Shown here: in pieces, positions 1 to 8,946 of the stretch
Position numbering within the stretch: position 1 is the first letter of the stretch
Layout: the number at the start of each line of letters is the position of its first letter
Source: Leptospira abararensis
Lineage (GTDB): Bacteria > Spirochaetota > Leptospiria > Leptospirales > Leptospiraceae
Length of the DNA: 64,000 nucleotides
NCBI RefSeq assembly: GCF_016918735.1
Contig: NZ_JAFFPR010000018.1
Location: 124,001-188,000 of the forward strand
Direction: 5' to 3'
The notes under the pieces: generated by a model
What the model was told of the DNA's origin: nothing
What the model saw: the letters and a program-made list of their open reading frames with translations, nothing else
Database searches by the model: none
Position numbers and translations under genes: made by a program

Positions 1-91
1 GGTCCTTATAACTGATCAAACAATTGGTAAAAATGAAAAGTGCAACGATTACTGTCGCAATAGTTGATACTTTAGTTTTGGCTGTGGTCAT
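1..91 (-). CDS. Putative lipoprotein, N-terminal part only (runs off the window)
   Basis: Reading the minus strand from an ATG at 89-91 gives an open frame to the window edge, beginning MTTAKTKVSTIATVIVALF and continuing IFTNCLISYKD. This is a basic N-terminus, a hydrophobic stretch and a Cys at residue 24 in FTNC, which looks like a leptospiral lipoprotein signal (these have loose lipoboxes). The start lies inside the 3' end of the upstream minus-strand gene, overlapping it by 20 bases, so the two are probably translated from one message. Only 30 residues are visible, so no function can be given. The alternative is that the frame is short and not a gene. Confidence 0.5.
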   Translation of the reverse strand, partial: MTTAKTKVSTIATVIVALFIFTNCLISYKD

Positions 92-512
92 GTAAACCTT
101 CCTCGTCATGTCTTCTTTCTAATTCTTCGTACAACTCTTCTTGGTCTTCTGAAAAAAATAATTCGAAGCCAATGCGTAAACAAACAGGATCATCCTCAAT
201 CGAAACATTACTTGGTAAAATTAAATTCATTACATAGAATGTATTGGATTCTGCCTCTTCTAAAAATCCTTCTGTCGCATCCCACTCATCAAATCCCTCT
301 ACCTCAGGTTTACGGAATTCTTTTAAAATTTCATCGAAGGGTTCTGTGATGTAGTTAAATTCGCCAGATTCACTATCAATGATAAATTGAATGTGGTGAC
401 AACCGGGTCCTTCTTCTTCTAGGGGACTAAGAACGAGACTACCGCAAGCAGGACAATGGATGACGGGATCGATGGCTCCGCTCGGCCAATTGATATTGAT
501 GGTTTCGATCAT
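72..512 (-). CDS. Hypothetical acidic protein with zinc-ribbon-like N-terminus
   Basis: A 146-residue soluble protein I do not recognise. Near the N-terminus it has CPACG (Cys 20 and Cys 23) followed by CHH at residues 38-40, which could bind a metal ion as a small zinc ribbon; this is inference from spacing only. The rest is very acidic (many Glu and Asp) and ends in a Glu/His-rich tail. There is no signal peptide or membrane segment, so it is probably cytoplasmic. It is divergent from the gene at 665, with about 150 bases between them, and overlaps the start of the putative lipoprotein frame at its 3' end. Confidence 0.75.
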   Translation of the reverse strand: MIETININWPSGAIDPVIHCPACGSLVLSPLEEEGPGCHHIQFIIDSESGEFNYITEPFDEILKEFRKPEVEGFDEWDATEGFLEEAESNTFYVMNLILPSNVSIEDDPVCLRIGFELFFSEDQEELYEELERRHDEEGLHDHSQN

Positions 513-664
513 AGGTTACAAACCTCAAGTCCCCATCCTAACGAATCTCATTCATAGGGAAACCGGAATTTCCTTTTCTTTTCCAAAAAACAATTCAAAT
601 CTTTATAAGGAAAATTCAGATAAAATTTGCCTTAAATCTGGGGTTCCATTTCTATCAAAAACAA

Positions 665-1078
665 ATGGGAATCTCAACCGAATACCAATCCGCTTTTGCT
701 TCCAGCTTCCAAGAATTTTTTGGAAACGCCAAGGATGTAGGATGGGAACTCTACCATTTAAGTTCAGAACCAGAAAATGATTTTCCCTCTTGGATTACTT
801 TCACCATCAGAAATCCGTTAGGTGGAAGAGCATTAGTATTTCGTTATGAAAGGTTAGAGAATAAATTCTACGCCCATCTCAAAGTACAGGTGATTCCTGG
901 AGAAGAAAACTGGAGCCTTGACCAATTATTTCATAAAAAAGGATACACCGATCTTGATGCCGACGACATCCTTTCTTCTGGCGGCGAATGGCTCTTCCAT
1001 TCCTTGGCACGCCACTATTTCGGAATCATCATTTCTTTTTGTCCGAGGATCTTAGAGCCCGATTATTTTTTAGACTGA
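665..1078 (+). CDS. Hypothetical protein
   Basis: A 137-residue soluble protein of unknown function. It starts at ATG 665 and contains no signal peptide or membrane segment. Mixed hydrophobic and charged residues with several aromatic positions (for example SGGEWLFHSLARHYFG near residue 106) suggest a compact alpha/beta fold, but no catalytic motif is visible. It is convergent with the BrkB-type membrane protein gene and the two coding ends overlap by 16 bases, so any terminator for either gene must lie within the other. The overlap of two otherwise well-formed frames suggests a compact genome here rather than a mis-called gene. Confidence 0.7.
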   Translation: MGISTEYQSAFASSFQEFFGNAKDVGWELYHLSSEPENDFPSWITFTIRNPLGGRALVFRYERLENKFYAHLKVQVIPGEENWSLDQLFHKKGYTDLDADDILSSGGEWLFHSLARHYFGIIISFCPRILEPDYFLD

Positions 1079-1899
1079 GATTTTTTCATTCGATCATCCC
1101 CAAGGACTTGGTTCCATAAAAAACCCCAAATAAAAAAGGTGGAATTAATATAGGTGTACAACATCAACACCACCATCTTCGATATCAAATCATAGGCTAA
1201 AGAATAATTCACTCCTACGTTTTTCATTTTTAAATACCATTGGAATCCAAAACTCATTCCCAGAACCAAGAGTGAGGCCAAAATGGCACCAGGAAGATTT
1301 TCTTTTAAGGTAGTTTTTGCTTTGGTAATATAAGCATAATAGAATGTAAAAAGTCCCACACTATATGGCAAAGTGATGAGGGAAACCGAAAGATATGGAT
1401 GGTTCCGAAAAAAACCAAACCGAAACTTTTGAAACAAAAATCGTTCTGTGGCGACAAGGCCAAAAGTGATATAAAAATACAAAACCAGTAATAGGATTGA
1501 GATCACAAGCAATCGAAAGTTAATCCACTGCGAAGCGATAAAACCCACCTTGGTTTCGTCCCGCGAGATAAAACGAAGTGCTTTGGAGATCGTTCCAAAG
1601 ATAGTCAAACTAGAAAAAAACGAAATCGCAATGCTAAGAGCAATTACATTATAGCTTTTAACCTTCGTTAGATTCTCAACACTTTTGTCTATGGGTTGAA
1701 AAATGGGTGCAGGCAAAAATTTTCCGATTTGGTCTGTCATCAAATTGATGGTTTTTGGATCTTGCAAAAGCCCGAGTAGGGTCACAAAGACTACTAGGAG
1801 TGGAAACAGAGTCAAAAGGAAGGTAAACGAAAGTTCCGAAGCCAGGCCATGGACATCGTACAAATACACTTCACTGAAAAATCGGCGGAGGCGTTTCAT
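1063..1899 (-). CDS. YihY/BrkB family inner-membrane protein
   Basis: A 278-residue polytopic protein of the YihY/BrkB (formerly 'ribonuclease BN') family. About six hydrophobic segments are visible, at roughly residues 20-45, 82-105, 125-150, 165-190, 200-220 and 245-265. The N-terminal region has the family arrangement of a short amphipathic helix, an invariant-like ASELSFTFLLTLFPLL segment, then a long loop carrying SVENL and a second pair of helices with FFSSLTIFGTISKALRF. The family has no settled biochemical role; members are inner-membrane proteins once misnamed as a tRNA nuclease. It diverges from the small gene at 2010, and its 3' end overlaps the convergent hypothetical gene. Confidence 0.85.
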   Translation of the reverse strand: MKRLRRFFSEVYLYDVHGLASELSFTFLLTLFPLLVVFVTLLGLLQDPKTINLMTDQIGKFLPAPIFQPIDKSVENLTKVKSYNVIALSIAISFFSSLTIFGTISKALRFISRDETKVGFIASQWINFRLLVISILLLVLYFYITFGLVATERFLFQKFRFGFFRNHPYLSVSLITLPYSVGLFTFYYAYITKAKTTLKENLPGAILASLLVLGMSFGFQWYLKMKNVGVNYSLAYDLISKMVVLMLYTYINSTFFIWGFLWNQVLGDDRMKKSQSKK

Positions 1900-2009
1900 G
1901 CGGTCAGTTTGGAACTTGTCTGTATTTTTGTCTTATTTTTCTTGCAGTCTCCATTCCTACGGAAACCCTGGAAGAATCTCAGTGACGTACCTAAAAGGGG
2001 AAAACTTCC

Positions 2010-2171
2010 ATGTCAGAAGAAAAAGAAAATAAGAACAAAAAAATCGCGAAGATGACGGTAGACGAAATTGACGCAGCCATCAAAAAGTCTGTGGAAACCA
2101 TGAACGGCGAATCAAGCCTATATGTGAAACACCTTCGCGAAAGAAAGGCGGAACTTCTAGCCAAAAAATAA
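2010..2171 (+). CDS. Small basic/acidic helical protein, 53 aa
   Basis: A short frame that begins ATG at 2010, with a purine-rich AAAAGGGG stretch 6-13 bases upstream as a likely ribosome binding site, and ends TAA at 2169-2171. The product begins MSEEKENKNKKIAKMTVDEI and ends ERKAELLAKK. It is very rich in Lys and Glu, has no Cys or Trp, and is predicted by eye to be helical throughout. A strong terminator follows within 20 bases, which supports a real, independently expressed transcript. Function is unknown; a highly charged small protein of this sort could bind nucleic acid or a protein partner, but nothing in the sequence decides this. Confidence 0.6.
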   Translation: MSEEKENKNKKIAKMTVDEIDAAIKKSVETMNGESSLYVKHLRERKAELLAKK

Positions 2172-2190
2172 GGTTAGTCCGCTTAAATCA

Positions 2191-2211
2191 CCCGCCGCAT
2201 CGGCGGGTTTT
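2191..2211 (+). terminator. Intrinsic terminator after the 53-aa gene
   Basis: CCCGCCG and CGGCGGG form a perfect 7-bp G+C stem around a three-base loop (cat), followed by four T residues. It ends nine bases before the TTG start of the ABC-F gene, leaving almost no room for a leader between the two. Confidence 0.8.
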
Positions 2212-2219
2212 CACAATCC

Positions 2220-4160
2220 TTGATCCAATTCATCCAAATCCACCAACACTTCGGCCCCAAAGTCCTATTTGAGGGATTCAGTTGGCATATCAAACCGGGG
2301 TGCCGCGTTGCCATTGTGGGACCCAACGGTTCTGGGAAAACCACCCTCTTCCAAATGGCCGCAGGAAAAATGAAACCCGAATCCGGGGAAGTCATTCGTT
2401 CCAAAAACACTGTCCTTTCTCTTTTCCAACAAATCCCAGAATTCAGTCCCGAGACATCGGTCATCGACACTGTCCTCGATGAAAACAAACTCTATGCCGA
2501 GTATGATGGGAAACGAAAACTCATCGAATCCAAATTCGAAACCATAGACCATGAAGACCCTGCCTTTGAGGATCTCCTGCATGAACAAAGTGATTTAGAA
2601 GAATTTGCCCACTTACACGACTTACACGGTCTTGAAGCCAGAGCCAAAAAAATTCTATCAGGACTTGGTTTTTCTACGGCTGACTTCCTACGCAAAACCA
2701 AAGAATTTTCACCAGGTTACCACCACCGCATCGGCCTTGCCATTGCTCTTCTCAATCCCCATAATTTATTATTACTCGATGAACCAACAAACCATTTGGA
2801 TGATAAAACCAAATCTTGGTTAGCCGACTTTCTTGTTTCCCAAAACCAAGCCTTTGTTCTTGTGACCCATGATCCTGAATTTCTAAACCAAACGGTTGAT
2901 ACCATCATTGAAATCAATCCACATGGTACTTTTGAGTTCCAAGGAAGTTTGGAAGAATTTTTTGAAGCTAAAAACGAAATCCAAGAACAACTCAAAGCCC
3001 AATTCGAGAAAGAAGAAACATATCTAAAAAGCCGAATGGAATGGGTGGAACGATTTCGCGCACAAGCAACCAAAGCAAGGCAAGTCCAATCGGTCATCAA
3101 ACGATTGGAAAAAAGAGATAGAGTGGACAATCCAGAAGAATCTTTTTGGAACCAAAAACCAGATTACCAATTCCAATTTGTCCCTTCGAGTAATATCATC
3201 CTTCGTTTAGAAGATGCCTCCTTCTCTTATCCTGATAAAAATACAGGGATCAAAAAAAGAATCTTCGAAAATGCAGAGATTGAAATCTCCTCAGGCGACA
3301 AAGTGGCGTTAGTGGGTCCAAACGGGGCCGGAAAATCTACTCTCATGCGTTGTCTTTTGGAAAGGCATAAGTTGGATTCTGGATCTCTCTATTATGGCCC
3401 AAAAACCAAACTCGGATATTTTTCCCAAACCCACGGCGAAGATTTAGACGAAAGCCTGAACCTAGTGGAAACGGTACTCAAAAAATACCCGGAACTGAGT
3501 GTTGAAAAAGCAAGAACCCTACTTGGCCATTTTGCCTTCCCGGGGGATGGAGTATTTAAGTCCGTCAAACACTTGTCTGGTGGAGAGCAGAGTCGACTCC
3601 GATTGGCCCTTCTTGTGAACCACCCCACCAATTGTCTATTTTTAGATGAGCCCACAAACCATTTGGACATCGTCATTCGAGAAGCCATCAAACGTTCCCT
3701 CATCGACTTTCCAGGAAGCCTTCTCATCATAAGCCACGACCCCGATTTTATGAAGGGACTTTGTAACCGCACCTTCCAACTCTCCGGGGGCGTTTTACAA
3801 AACCTAAATTGCAGTTTTGACGACTACCTTAAGTTCCATAAAGAGGATGAAAAAGAGTCCCCGGCCCAAAACCCGGCTGGCAAAGCGAAGTTTGAAGAAA
3901 AAAAGACAAATCCGCAAGCCAGTAAAAACAAACGTAAAAAATTAGAAAAAGAAATTTCCGATTTGGAAGTCCAAATAGAAAGACTGGAAAAAAATAAAAA
4001 GGACAAAGAGGAACTTTTACAGGACCCAGAGTTCTTTAAAAACAGAAGTTTTCAGTTGGAAATGGACACTTATAACGATATTAAAAGAGAAGTGGCTCTC
4101 CTCACAAAACGTTGGGAGGATGCAACACTCGAACTAGAAGAAATGGGCGGAGTTACATAA
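2220..4160 (+). CDS. ABC-F family ATPase (ribosome-associated type)
   Basis: A 646-residue soluble protein with two fused ABC ATPase domains, no membrane segments and a C-terminal coiled coil, the ABC-F layout (Uup, EttA, YheS and relatives), which act on the ribosome. Walker A is GPNGSGKT at residues 34-41 and GPNGAGKS at about 366. Both Walker B motifs read LDEPTNHLD. The second signature is canonical (LSGGEQSR), but the first reads FSPGYHHR at residues 163-170 rather than LSGG. The interdomain linker is charged and helical (about residues 235-300), and the last 80 residues are a Lys/Glu coiled coil as in Uup. The start is TTG, chosen because the ABC fold begins there; no Shine-Dalgarno is visible between it and the terminator. 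Confidence 0.9.
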   Translation: MIQFIQIHQHFGPKVLFEGFSWHIKPGCRVAIVGPNGSGKTTLFQMAAGKMKPESGEVIRSKNTVLSLFQQIPEFSPETSVIDTVLDENKLYAEYDGKRKLIESKFETIDHEDPAFEDLLHEQSDLEEFAHLHDLHGLEARAKKILSGLGFSTADFLRKTKEFSPGYHHRIGLAIALLNPHNLLLLDEPTNHLDDKTKSWLADFLVSQNQAFVLVTHDPEFLNQTVDTIIEINPHGTFEFQGSLEEFFEAKNEIQEQLKAQFEKEETYLKSRMEWVERFRAQATKARQVQSVIKRLEKRDRVDNPEESFWNQKPDYQFQFVPSSNIILRLEDASFSYPDKNTGIKKRIFENAEIEISSGDKVALVGPNGAGKSTLMRCLLERHKLDSGSLYYGPKTKLGYFSQTHGEDLDESLNLVETVLKKYPELSVEKARTLLGHFAFPGDGVFKSVKHLSGGEQSRLRLALLVNHPTNCLFLDEPTNHLDIVIREAIKRSLIDFPGSLLIISHDPDFMKGLCNRTFQLSGGVLQNLNCSFDDYLKFHKEDEKESPAQNPAGKAKFEEKKTNPQASKNKRKKLEKEISDLEVQIERLEKNKKDKEELLQDPEFFKNRSFQLEMDTYNDIKREVALLTKRWEDATLELEEMGGVT

Positions 4161-4501
4161 TGGTACCGGAAATTGATGTAGTAAGTTTTAAAAAACGATT
4201 GGATGCTCGTGCCGAAGGGAAAGATGATTTTTTTGTATTGGATGTCAGAAATCCAAACGAACAACAAATTGCTCTCGTTCCAGGCACAGACAAACTCATC
4301 CCAGTGAGTGAACTTGCTGCCCGCATCGAAGAAATCAAAAATCAAATCGATAAAGAAATTTTGGTGTACTGCCGCTCTGGTGGAAGGTCAGGAATGGCCT
4401 GCGGAATTTTAGCCCAAGCAGGATTCAAGTCCTACAAAAACGTAGCTGGCGGAACTCTCGCCTATTCCGACTTAGTTGACCCTTCCATGCAAAAGTATTA
4501 A
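4160..4501 (+). CDS. Single-domain rhodanese-like protein
   Basis: A 113-residue rhodanese domain (sulfurtransferase family, GlpE/PspE-like in size). The fold signatures are the VLDVRNPNEQ segment near residue 28 and the active-site loop CRSGGRS near residue 75, whose Cys carries the persulfide in this family. There is no signal peptide, so it is cytoplasmic. The ATG overlaps the stop codon of the ABC-F gene by one base (TAATG), so it is probably translationally coupled to it; a longer frame reading from 4112 lies inside that gene and is unlikely. Three bases separate it from the DAHP synthase gene. The sulfur acceptor cannot be inferred. Confidence 0.9.
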   Translation: MVPEIDVVSFKKRLDARAEGKDDFFVLDVRNPNEQQIALVPGTDKLIPVSELAARIEEIKNQIDKEILVYCRSGGRSGMACGILAQAGFKSYKNVAGGTLAYSDLVDPSMQKY

Positions 4502-4503
4502 TT

Positions 4504-5553
4504 ATGAAACCTACAGCCAATTTAAGAATTTTAGAACAACATAACTTGATCCCTCCTTCTGTGATTATGGAAGAATTTCCATTAACGGATACGGCTTGCG
4601 AAGTAGTCGTTCGCACCAGAAGCGAAATTTCTGATATCATTCATGGCAAAGACAACAAACGTATGTTAGTTGTTGTTGGCCCGTGTTCTGTTCACGATAT
4701 TGGTGCCGTGATGGAATATGCGGCCAAACTCAAACCAAAAATTGAAGAATTTAAAAACGAACTCCTCATTGTAATGCGAGTGTACTTTGAAAAACCAAGA
4801 ACCACTGTGGGTTGGAAAGGACTTATCAATGATCCCGATTTGGATGGATCGTTTCATATCAACAAAGGCCTCCAACTTGCCCGCAAACTCTTGTTAGATT
4901 TGAATAATATGGGAATCCCTTGCGGAACCGAATTTTTAGATGTGATATCTCCCCAGTACATTGCTGATTTAGTGGCTTGGGGTGCCATTGGTGCCAGAAC
5001 CACGGAAAGCCAAGTCCATCGTGAATTGGCATCGGGACTTTCTGCACCTATCGGTTTTAAAAATGGAACTGATGGAAATGTACAAATTGCTGTGGATGCG
5101 ATTCGTTCCGCAGGATCGAGCCATCATTTTTTATCTGTCACCAACCAAGGTAGCAGTGCTATCTTTCGCACAGCTGGGAACAAAGACACACATGTAATTT
5201 TACGTGGTGGAAACAAAGGGCCTAACTATGATGAGGTGTCTGTTTCGGAAGTTTGTGCCCAAATTGAAAAAGCCGGCCTTCCTCCTAAAGTGATGGTGGA
5301 CTGTTCTCATGGCAATAGCCAAAAAGATTTCAAAAAACAATCCGCTGTGATAGATGCTGTGGCAGAACAATTTGCCAAAGGTAGCAATCATATCTTAGGT
5401 GTGATGATTGAAAGCCATCTCAAAGAAGGAAATCAGTCGATCGATGCAAAACCACTTGTTTATGGTCAGTCCATTACCGATGCTTGTGTCTCTTGGGAAA
5501 CTACGGTTCCTATGTTCGAACGATTGGCGGAAGCAGCGAGAAAAAGAAAATAA
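4504..5553 (+). CDS. aroG: 3-deoxy-7-phosphoheptulonate (DAHP) synthase, class I
   Basis: A 349-residue enzyme of the AroF/AroG/AroH type. It condenses phosphoenolpyruvate and erythrose 4-phosphate to DAHP, the first step of the shikimate pathway, in the cytoplasm. Family signatures include VVVGPCSVHD near residue 57, the EKPRTTVGWKGLINDP substrate loop near 98, and MVDCSHGNSQKD near 264, whose Cys and His positions hold the metal in characterised members. The length equals that of the E. coli isozymes. It follows the rhodanese gene by three bases and ends an operon that starts at the ABC-F gene. The symbol is by family type; which amino acid feeds back on it cannot be told here. Confidence 0.93.
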   Translation: MKPTANLRILEQHNLIPPSVIMEEFPLTDTACEVVVRTRSEISDIIHGKDNKRMLVVVGPCSVHDIGAVMEYAAKLKPKIEEFKNELLIVMRVYFEKPRTTVGWKGLINDPDLDGSFHINKGLQLARKLLLDLNNMGIPCGTEFLDVISPQYIADLVAWGAIGARTTESQVHRELASGLSAPIGFKNGTDGNVQIAVDAIRSAGSSHHFLSVTNQGSSAIFRTAGNKDTHVILRGGNKGPNYDEVSVSEVCAQIEKAGLPPKVMVDCSHGNSQKDFKKQSAVIDAVAEQFAKGSNHILGVMIESHLKEGNQSIDAKPLVYGQSITDACVSWETTVPMFERLAEAARKRK

Positions 5554-5630
5554 ACGTAAGATTCCGATTTAGATTTATTTGAGTGAAAGATACCATTCAT
5601 CCATCCTCAAACGAACCAAAGGCCGGATTC

Positions 5631-6437
5631 CTAAGTATCTAAAAAAACGTGGGTTTCCGATGGGTACTCACGTTTAGAAACTTCGCGGTGGTAAAGATTC
5701 ACCGCATCCTTTACGGCTCCACTGAGGTTCCCAAACTTCTTTAAAAACTTAGGATGAAAGTCTTCATTTAGGCCCAGTAAATCTTGCATCACAAGCACTT
5801 GACCCGAGGTATACTTTCCGGCCCCAATTCCAATCGTTGGAATGCGGATGGATTCGGTAATTTCTTTACCCAAGGATTCGGGAACCATCTCAAGTAACAA
5901 GGCAAAGGCGCCTGCCTCTGCAATTTCTCTAGATTTCCGAATCATTTTGGAGCGAGCCGCTTCGGTTTTTCCTTGGACACGGTGTCCCCCGAGGGTGTGA
6001 ACCGACTGAGGAGTGAGACCCAAATGGGCAAACACAGGAATCCCTGATTCTGTCATCCTTTTGGTAAGTTCGATGATAAAATCAGAATCCCCTTCCAGTT
6101 TGATACAAGAAGCGTTGGTTTCTTTTAACACACGGCCGGCAGAACGAATCCCGTCTTCAATCGAAGTTTGGTAAGATAAAAATGGCAAATCAGCCACGAT
6201 GGTTTTGTCGGGAGCACCTTTACAAACCGCTTTTGTGTGGTAGATGATTTCATCCAAAGTCACAGGAAGTGTGGACTGGTTTCCTTGGATCACCATCCCG
6301 AGAGAATCTCCGACGAGTAAACAATCCACTTCGGTTCGGTTAAAAAGTGTAGCAAATGTATAATCGTAACAAGTGACAACGGAGATTGGTTCCCCGGCAT
6401 CGTATTTTTTTTTATACTGTAGAATAATGTTTTTCAT
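5631..6437 (-). CDS. panB: 3-methyl-2-oxobutanoate hydroxymethyltransferase
   Basis: A 268-residue PanB. It transfers a hydroxymethyl group from 5,10-methylenetetrahydrofolate to 2-oxoisovalerate to give ketopantoate, the first committed step to pantothenate and coenzyme A. The conserved VTCYDYTFA, VGDSLGMV and HLGLTPQSVH motifs are present and the length is normal for the family. It lies downstream of folK and overlaps it by 26 bases, which is a sensible pairing because folK makes the folate that PanB uses. Its 3' end is convergent with aroG, 77 bases away, with no clear terminator between. Confidence 0.95.
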   Translation of the reverse strand: MKNIILQYKKKYDAGEPISVVTCYDYTFATLFNRTEVDCLLVGDSLGMVIQGNQSTLPVTLDEIIYHTKAVCKGAPDKTIVADLPFLSYQTSIEDGIRSAGRVLKETNASCIKLEGDSDFIIELTKRMTESGIPVFAHLGLTPQSVHTLGGHRVQGKTEAARSKMIRKSREIAEAGAFALLLEMVPESLGKEITESIRIPTIGIGAGKYTSGQVLVMQDLLGLNEDFHPKFLKKFGNLSGAVKDAVNLYHREVSKREYPSETHVFLDT

Positions 6438-6888
6438 GGTTTAGTTCCAAAAAGAGTGCATACACTCCAATTTCTCCCATATCGGTTATCAATTGTTTTA
6501 TGAAAGGTCGAGAATAGAGCGAATGATGAGGAAGGTGTAAAAAATCTGTTTTCATCACCACCGCTTCATAAGTTAAGATATCGATATCAATTTCACGTGG
6601 TCCTTTCCAAGACCTACGTTTACGACCGAGTTTATCTTCGATTCCTTGTAATGAATCCAATAGGCAAGGAAGTGTGAAGGCAGAAGATACCATCACTTTT
6701 AAGATTTGATTTAAAAAGAAAGGTTGGTTGGTGTTTTCTAAAGGTGCGGTTTCCAATCTTTCGGATTGTTTTAAAATTTGAAGTTCGGGTAGAGTCGAAA
6801 TTTCCCAGATTGCCTGATCCATAAAATGATGTCTGTCACCAATGTTGGATCCGAGAGACAAAAAGGCAATGTTGGAATATTTCATCAT
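6412..6888 (-). CDS. folK: 2-amino-4-hydroxy-6-hydroxymethyldihydropteridine diphosphokinase (HPPK)
   Basis: A 158-residue HPPK, which moves pyrophosphate from ATP to 6-hydroxymethyl-7,8-dihydropterin in folate synthesis. Visible family features are LSLGSNIGDR at residues 10-19, the ETAPLENTNQPFFLN segment, and the nucleotide-binding and metal-binding region WKGPREIDIDILTY, where the two Asp residues bind magnesium in known HPPKs, followed by HLPHHSLYSRPF. The frame begins with two Met codons; either could be the start. It sits between the DnaC-like gene (one base upstream) and panB (26-base overlap), so the three form one minus-strand operon. Confidence 0.94.
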   Translation of the reverse strand: MMKYSNIAFLSLGSNIGDRHHFMDQAIWEISTLPELQILKQSERLETAPLENTNQPFFLNQILKVMVSSAFTLPCLLDSLQGIEDKLGRKRRSWKGPREIDIDILTYEAVVMKTDFLHLPHHSLYSRPFIKQLITDMGEIGVYALFLELNHEKHYSTV

Positions 6889-6889
6889 C

Positions 6890-7753
6890 TTACCTCTTTA
6901 CAAACTTAGTGCGATAGTCCGGACATTTTAATTCAATTTCTTTTGTCATTTCCATAAGCCGCGAGTAAATCCGACCTTGGCCCCGATCCCTCCACTCCAC
7001 AAGCGAGTGGTTCGAAGTGAGAAGTGTGAGTTTTTCTTGTTCATATCGACTATCAATCAGATCGTATAACTTACGATTGTTGAATTCGGATTCCTTCTGA
7101 ACTCCAAAGTCATCAATGATGAGAACATCCACGTTCGCAAATTCCTTTTCGATGGAACGTTCTTGTCCATGAGTTTCGCTATCGGACTGGTATGTATCCC
7201 GGATCGCAGATAAAAAGTCTTTGTTTACCTTGGCATACTTACAAGTAATCCCATAACGAAAGATAAGTTCATTTAAAATCACACAAGCGAGTAAGGTTTT
7301 CCCAGACCCAGTCCCACCCCAAAGATAAAATCCTTGTGGGGAAAAATCAGGATTTTTAAATTTATGAACCAGTTCATTGGCCCAGTCGTGAGCGATGATA
7401 AAAGACATATCAGGGTCGTTTGCCGTATCTCCAATGTCAATTGTGGACAAAAATTGGAAGCGGTAGCGTGCCGGAACGTTGGCCTTTTCGACTAAATTCT
7501 CTAGGTTTCGAAGGGAAAACCGAGCATTGTGGCAAACACATGGGAGCATTTTGTCCAACTTCCTGTCAAAAGTCATATAGGGTGGTTGCCCTTTCGACTC
7601 ACAAGTGTTACAGTCGCTACCTATACAATGGCAAAGGACAAGTGCCCCAGAACGCGAGCCCCGGACATGTTCTGCTAAGGTAATTCCGACCCCGCCACAG
7701 GTTTTACACTGCGGATTTCCGTCTCGGATGGAAGTAATTTCGGATAAATTCAT
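6890..7753 (-). CDS. DnaC/IstB-like AAA+ ATPase with Cys-rich N-terminus
   Basis: About 287 residues. The C-terminal half is a DnaC-type AAA+ module: Walker A WGGTGSGKT near residue 147, Walker B VLIIDDFG near 211, sensor-1 LLTSNHS, and an arginine-rich GQGRIYSRL. Proteins of this family load the replicative helicase. The N-terminal 75 residues carry eight Cys in pairs (CKTCGG, CHC, CNTC, CVC), probably two zinc-binding sites. ATG 7753 is preferred; a TTG at 7759 would add two residues. No phage or transposase genes are near, so an IstB role is unlikely, and a chromosomal helicase loader is the best guess. It heads the folK-panB operon. Confidence 0.82.
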   Translation of the reverse strand: MNLSEITSIRDGNPQCKTCGGVGITLAEHVRGSRSGALVLCHCIGSDCNTCESKGQPPYMTFDRKLDKMLPCVCHNARFSLRNLENLVEKANVPARYRFQFLSTIDIGDTANDPDMSFIIAHDWANELVHKFKNPDFSPQGFYLWGGTGSGKTLLACVILNELIFRYGITCKYAKVNKDFLSAIRDTYQSDSETHGQERSIEKEFANVDVLIIDDFGVQKESEFNNRKLYDLIDSRYEQEKLTLLTSNHSLVEWRDRGQGRIYSRLMEMTKEIELKCPDYRTKFVKR

Positions 7754-7759
7754 CTCCAA

Positions 7760-8889
<1,130 letters not shown>

Positions 8890-8914
8890 TCCCGAAAACA
8901 TCTCTTTCAATGAG

Positions 8915-8943
8915 AAAGCCCGGCTTTAACCCCGGGCTTTTTT
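8915..8943 (+). terminator. Strong intrinsic terminator of fcpA
   Basis: AAAGCCCGG (8915-8923) pairs perfectly with CCGGGCTTT (8932-8940) around an eight-base loop and runs into six T residues (8938-8943). It sits 25 bases after the fcpA stop and just before the 3' end of the convergent permease gene, so it may also insulate that gene. Confidence 0.9.
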
Positions 8944-8946
8944 GTT

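Noticed and set aside
460..780. 106-residue frame on the plus strand
   Set aside because: It runs antisense to the end of one gene and into another in a different frame, with poor composition and no ribosome binding site.
6890..7753. IstB of an IS21-type insertion sequence
   Set aside because: There is no adjacent IstA transposase or terminal repeats, and the gene is coupled to folK and panB.
8915..8943. Possible part of a repeat array or CRISPR
   Set aside because: It is a single hairpin; no evenly spaced direct repeats are found here or elsewhere in the window.
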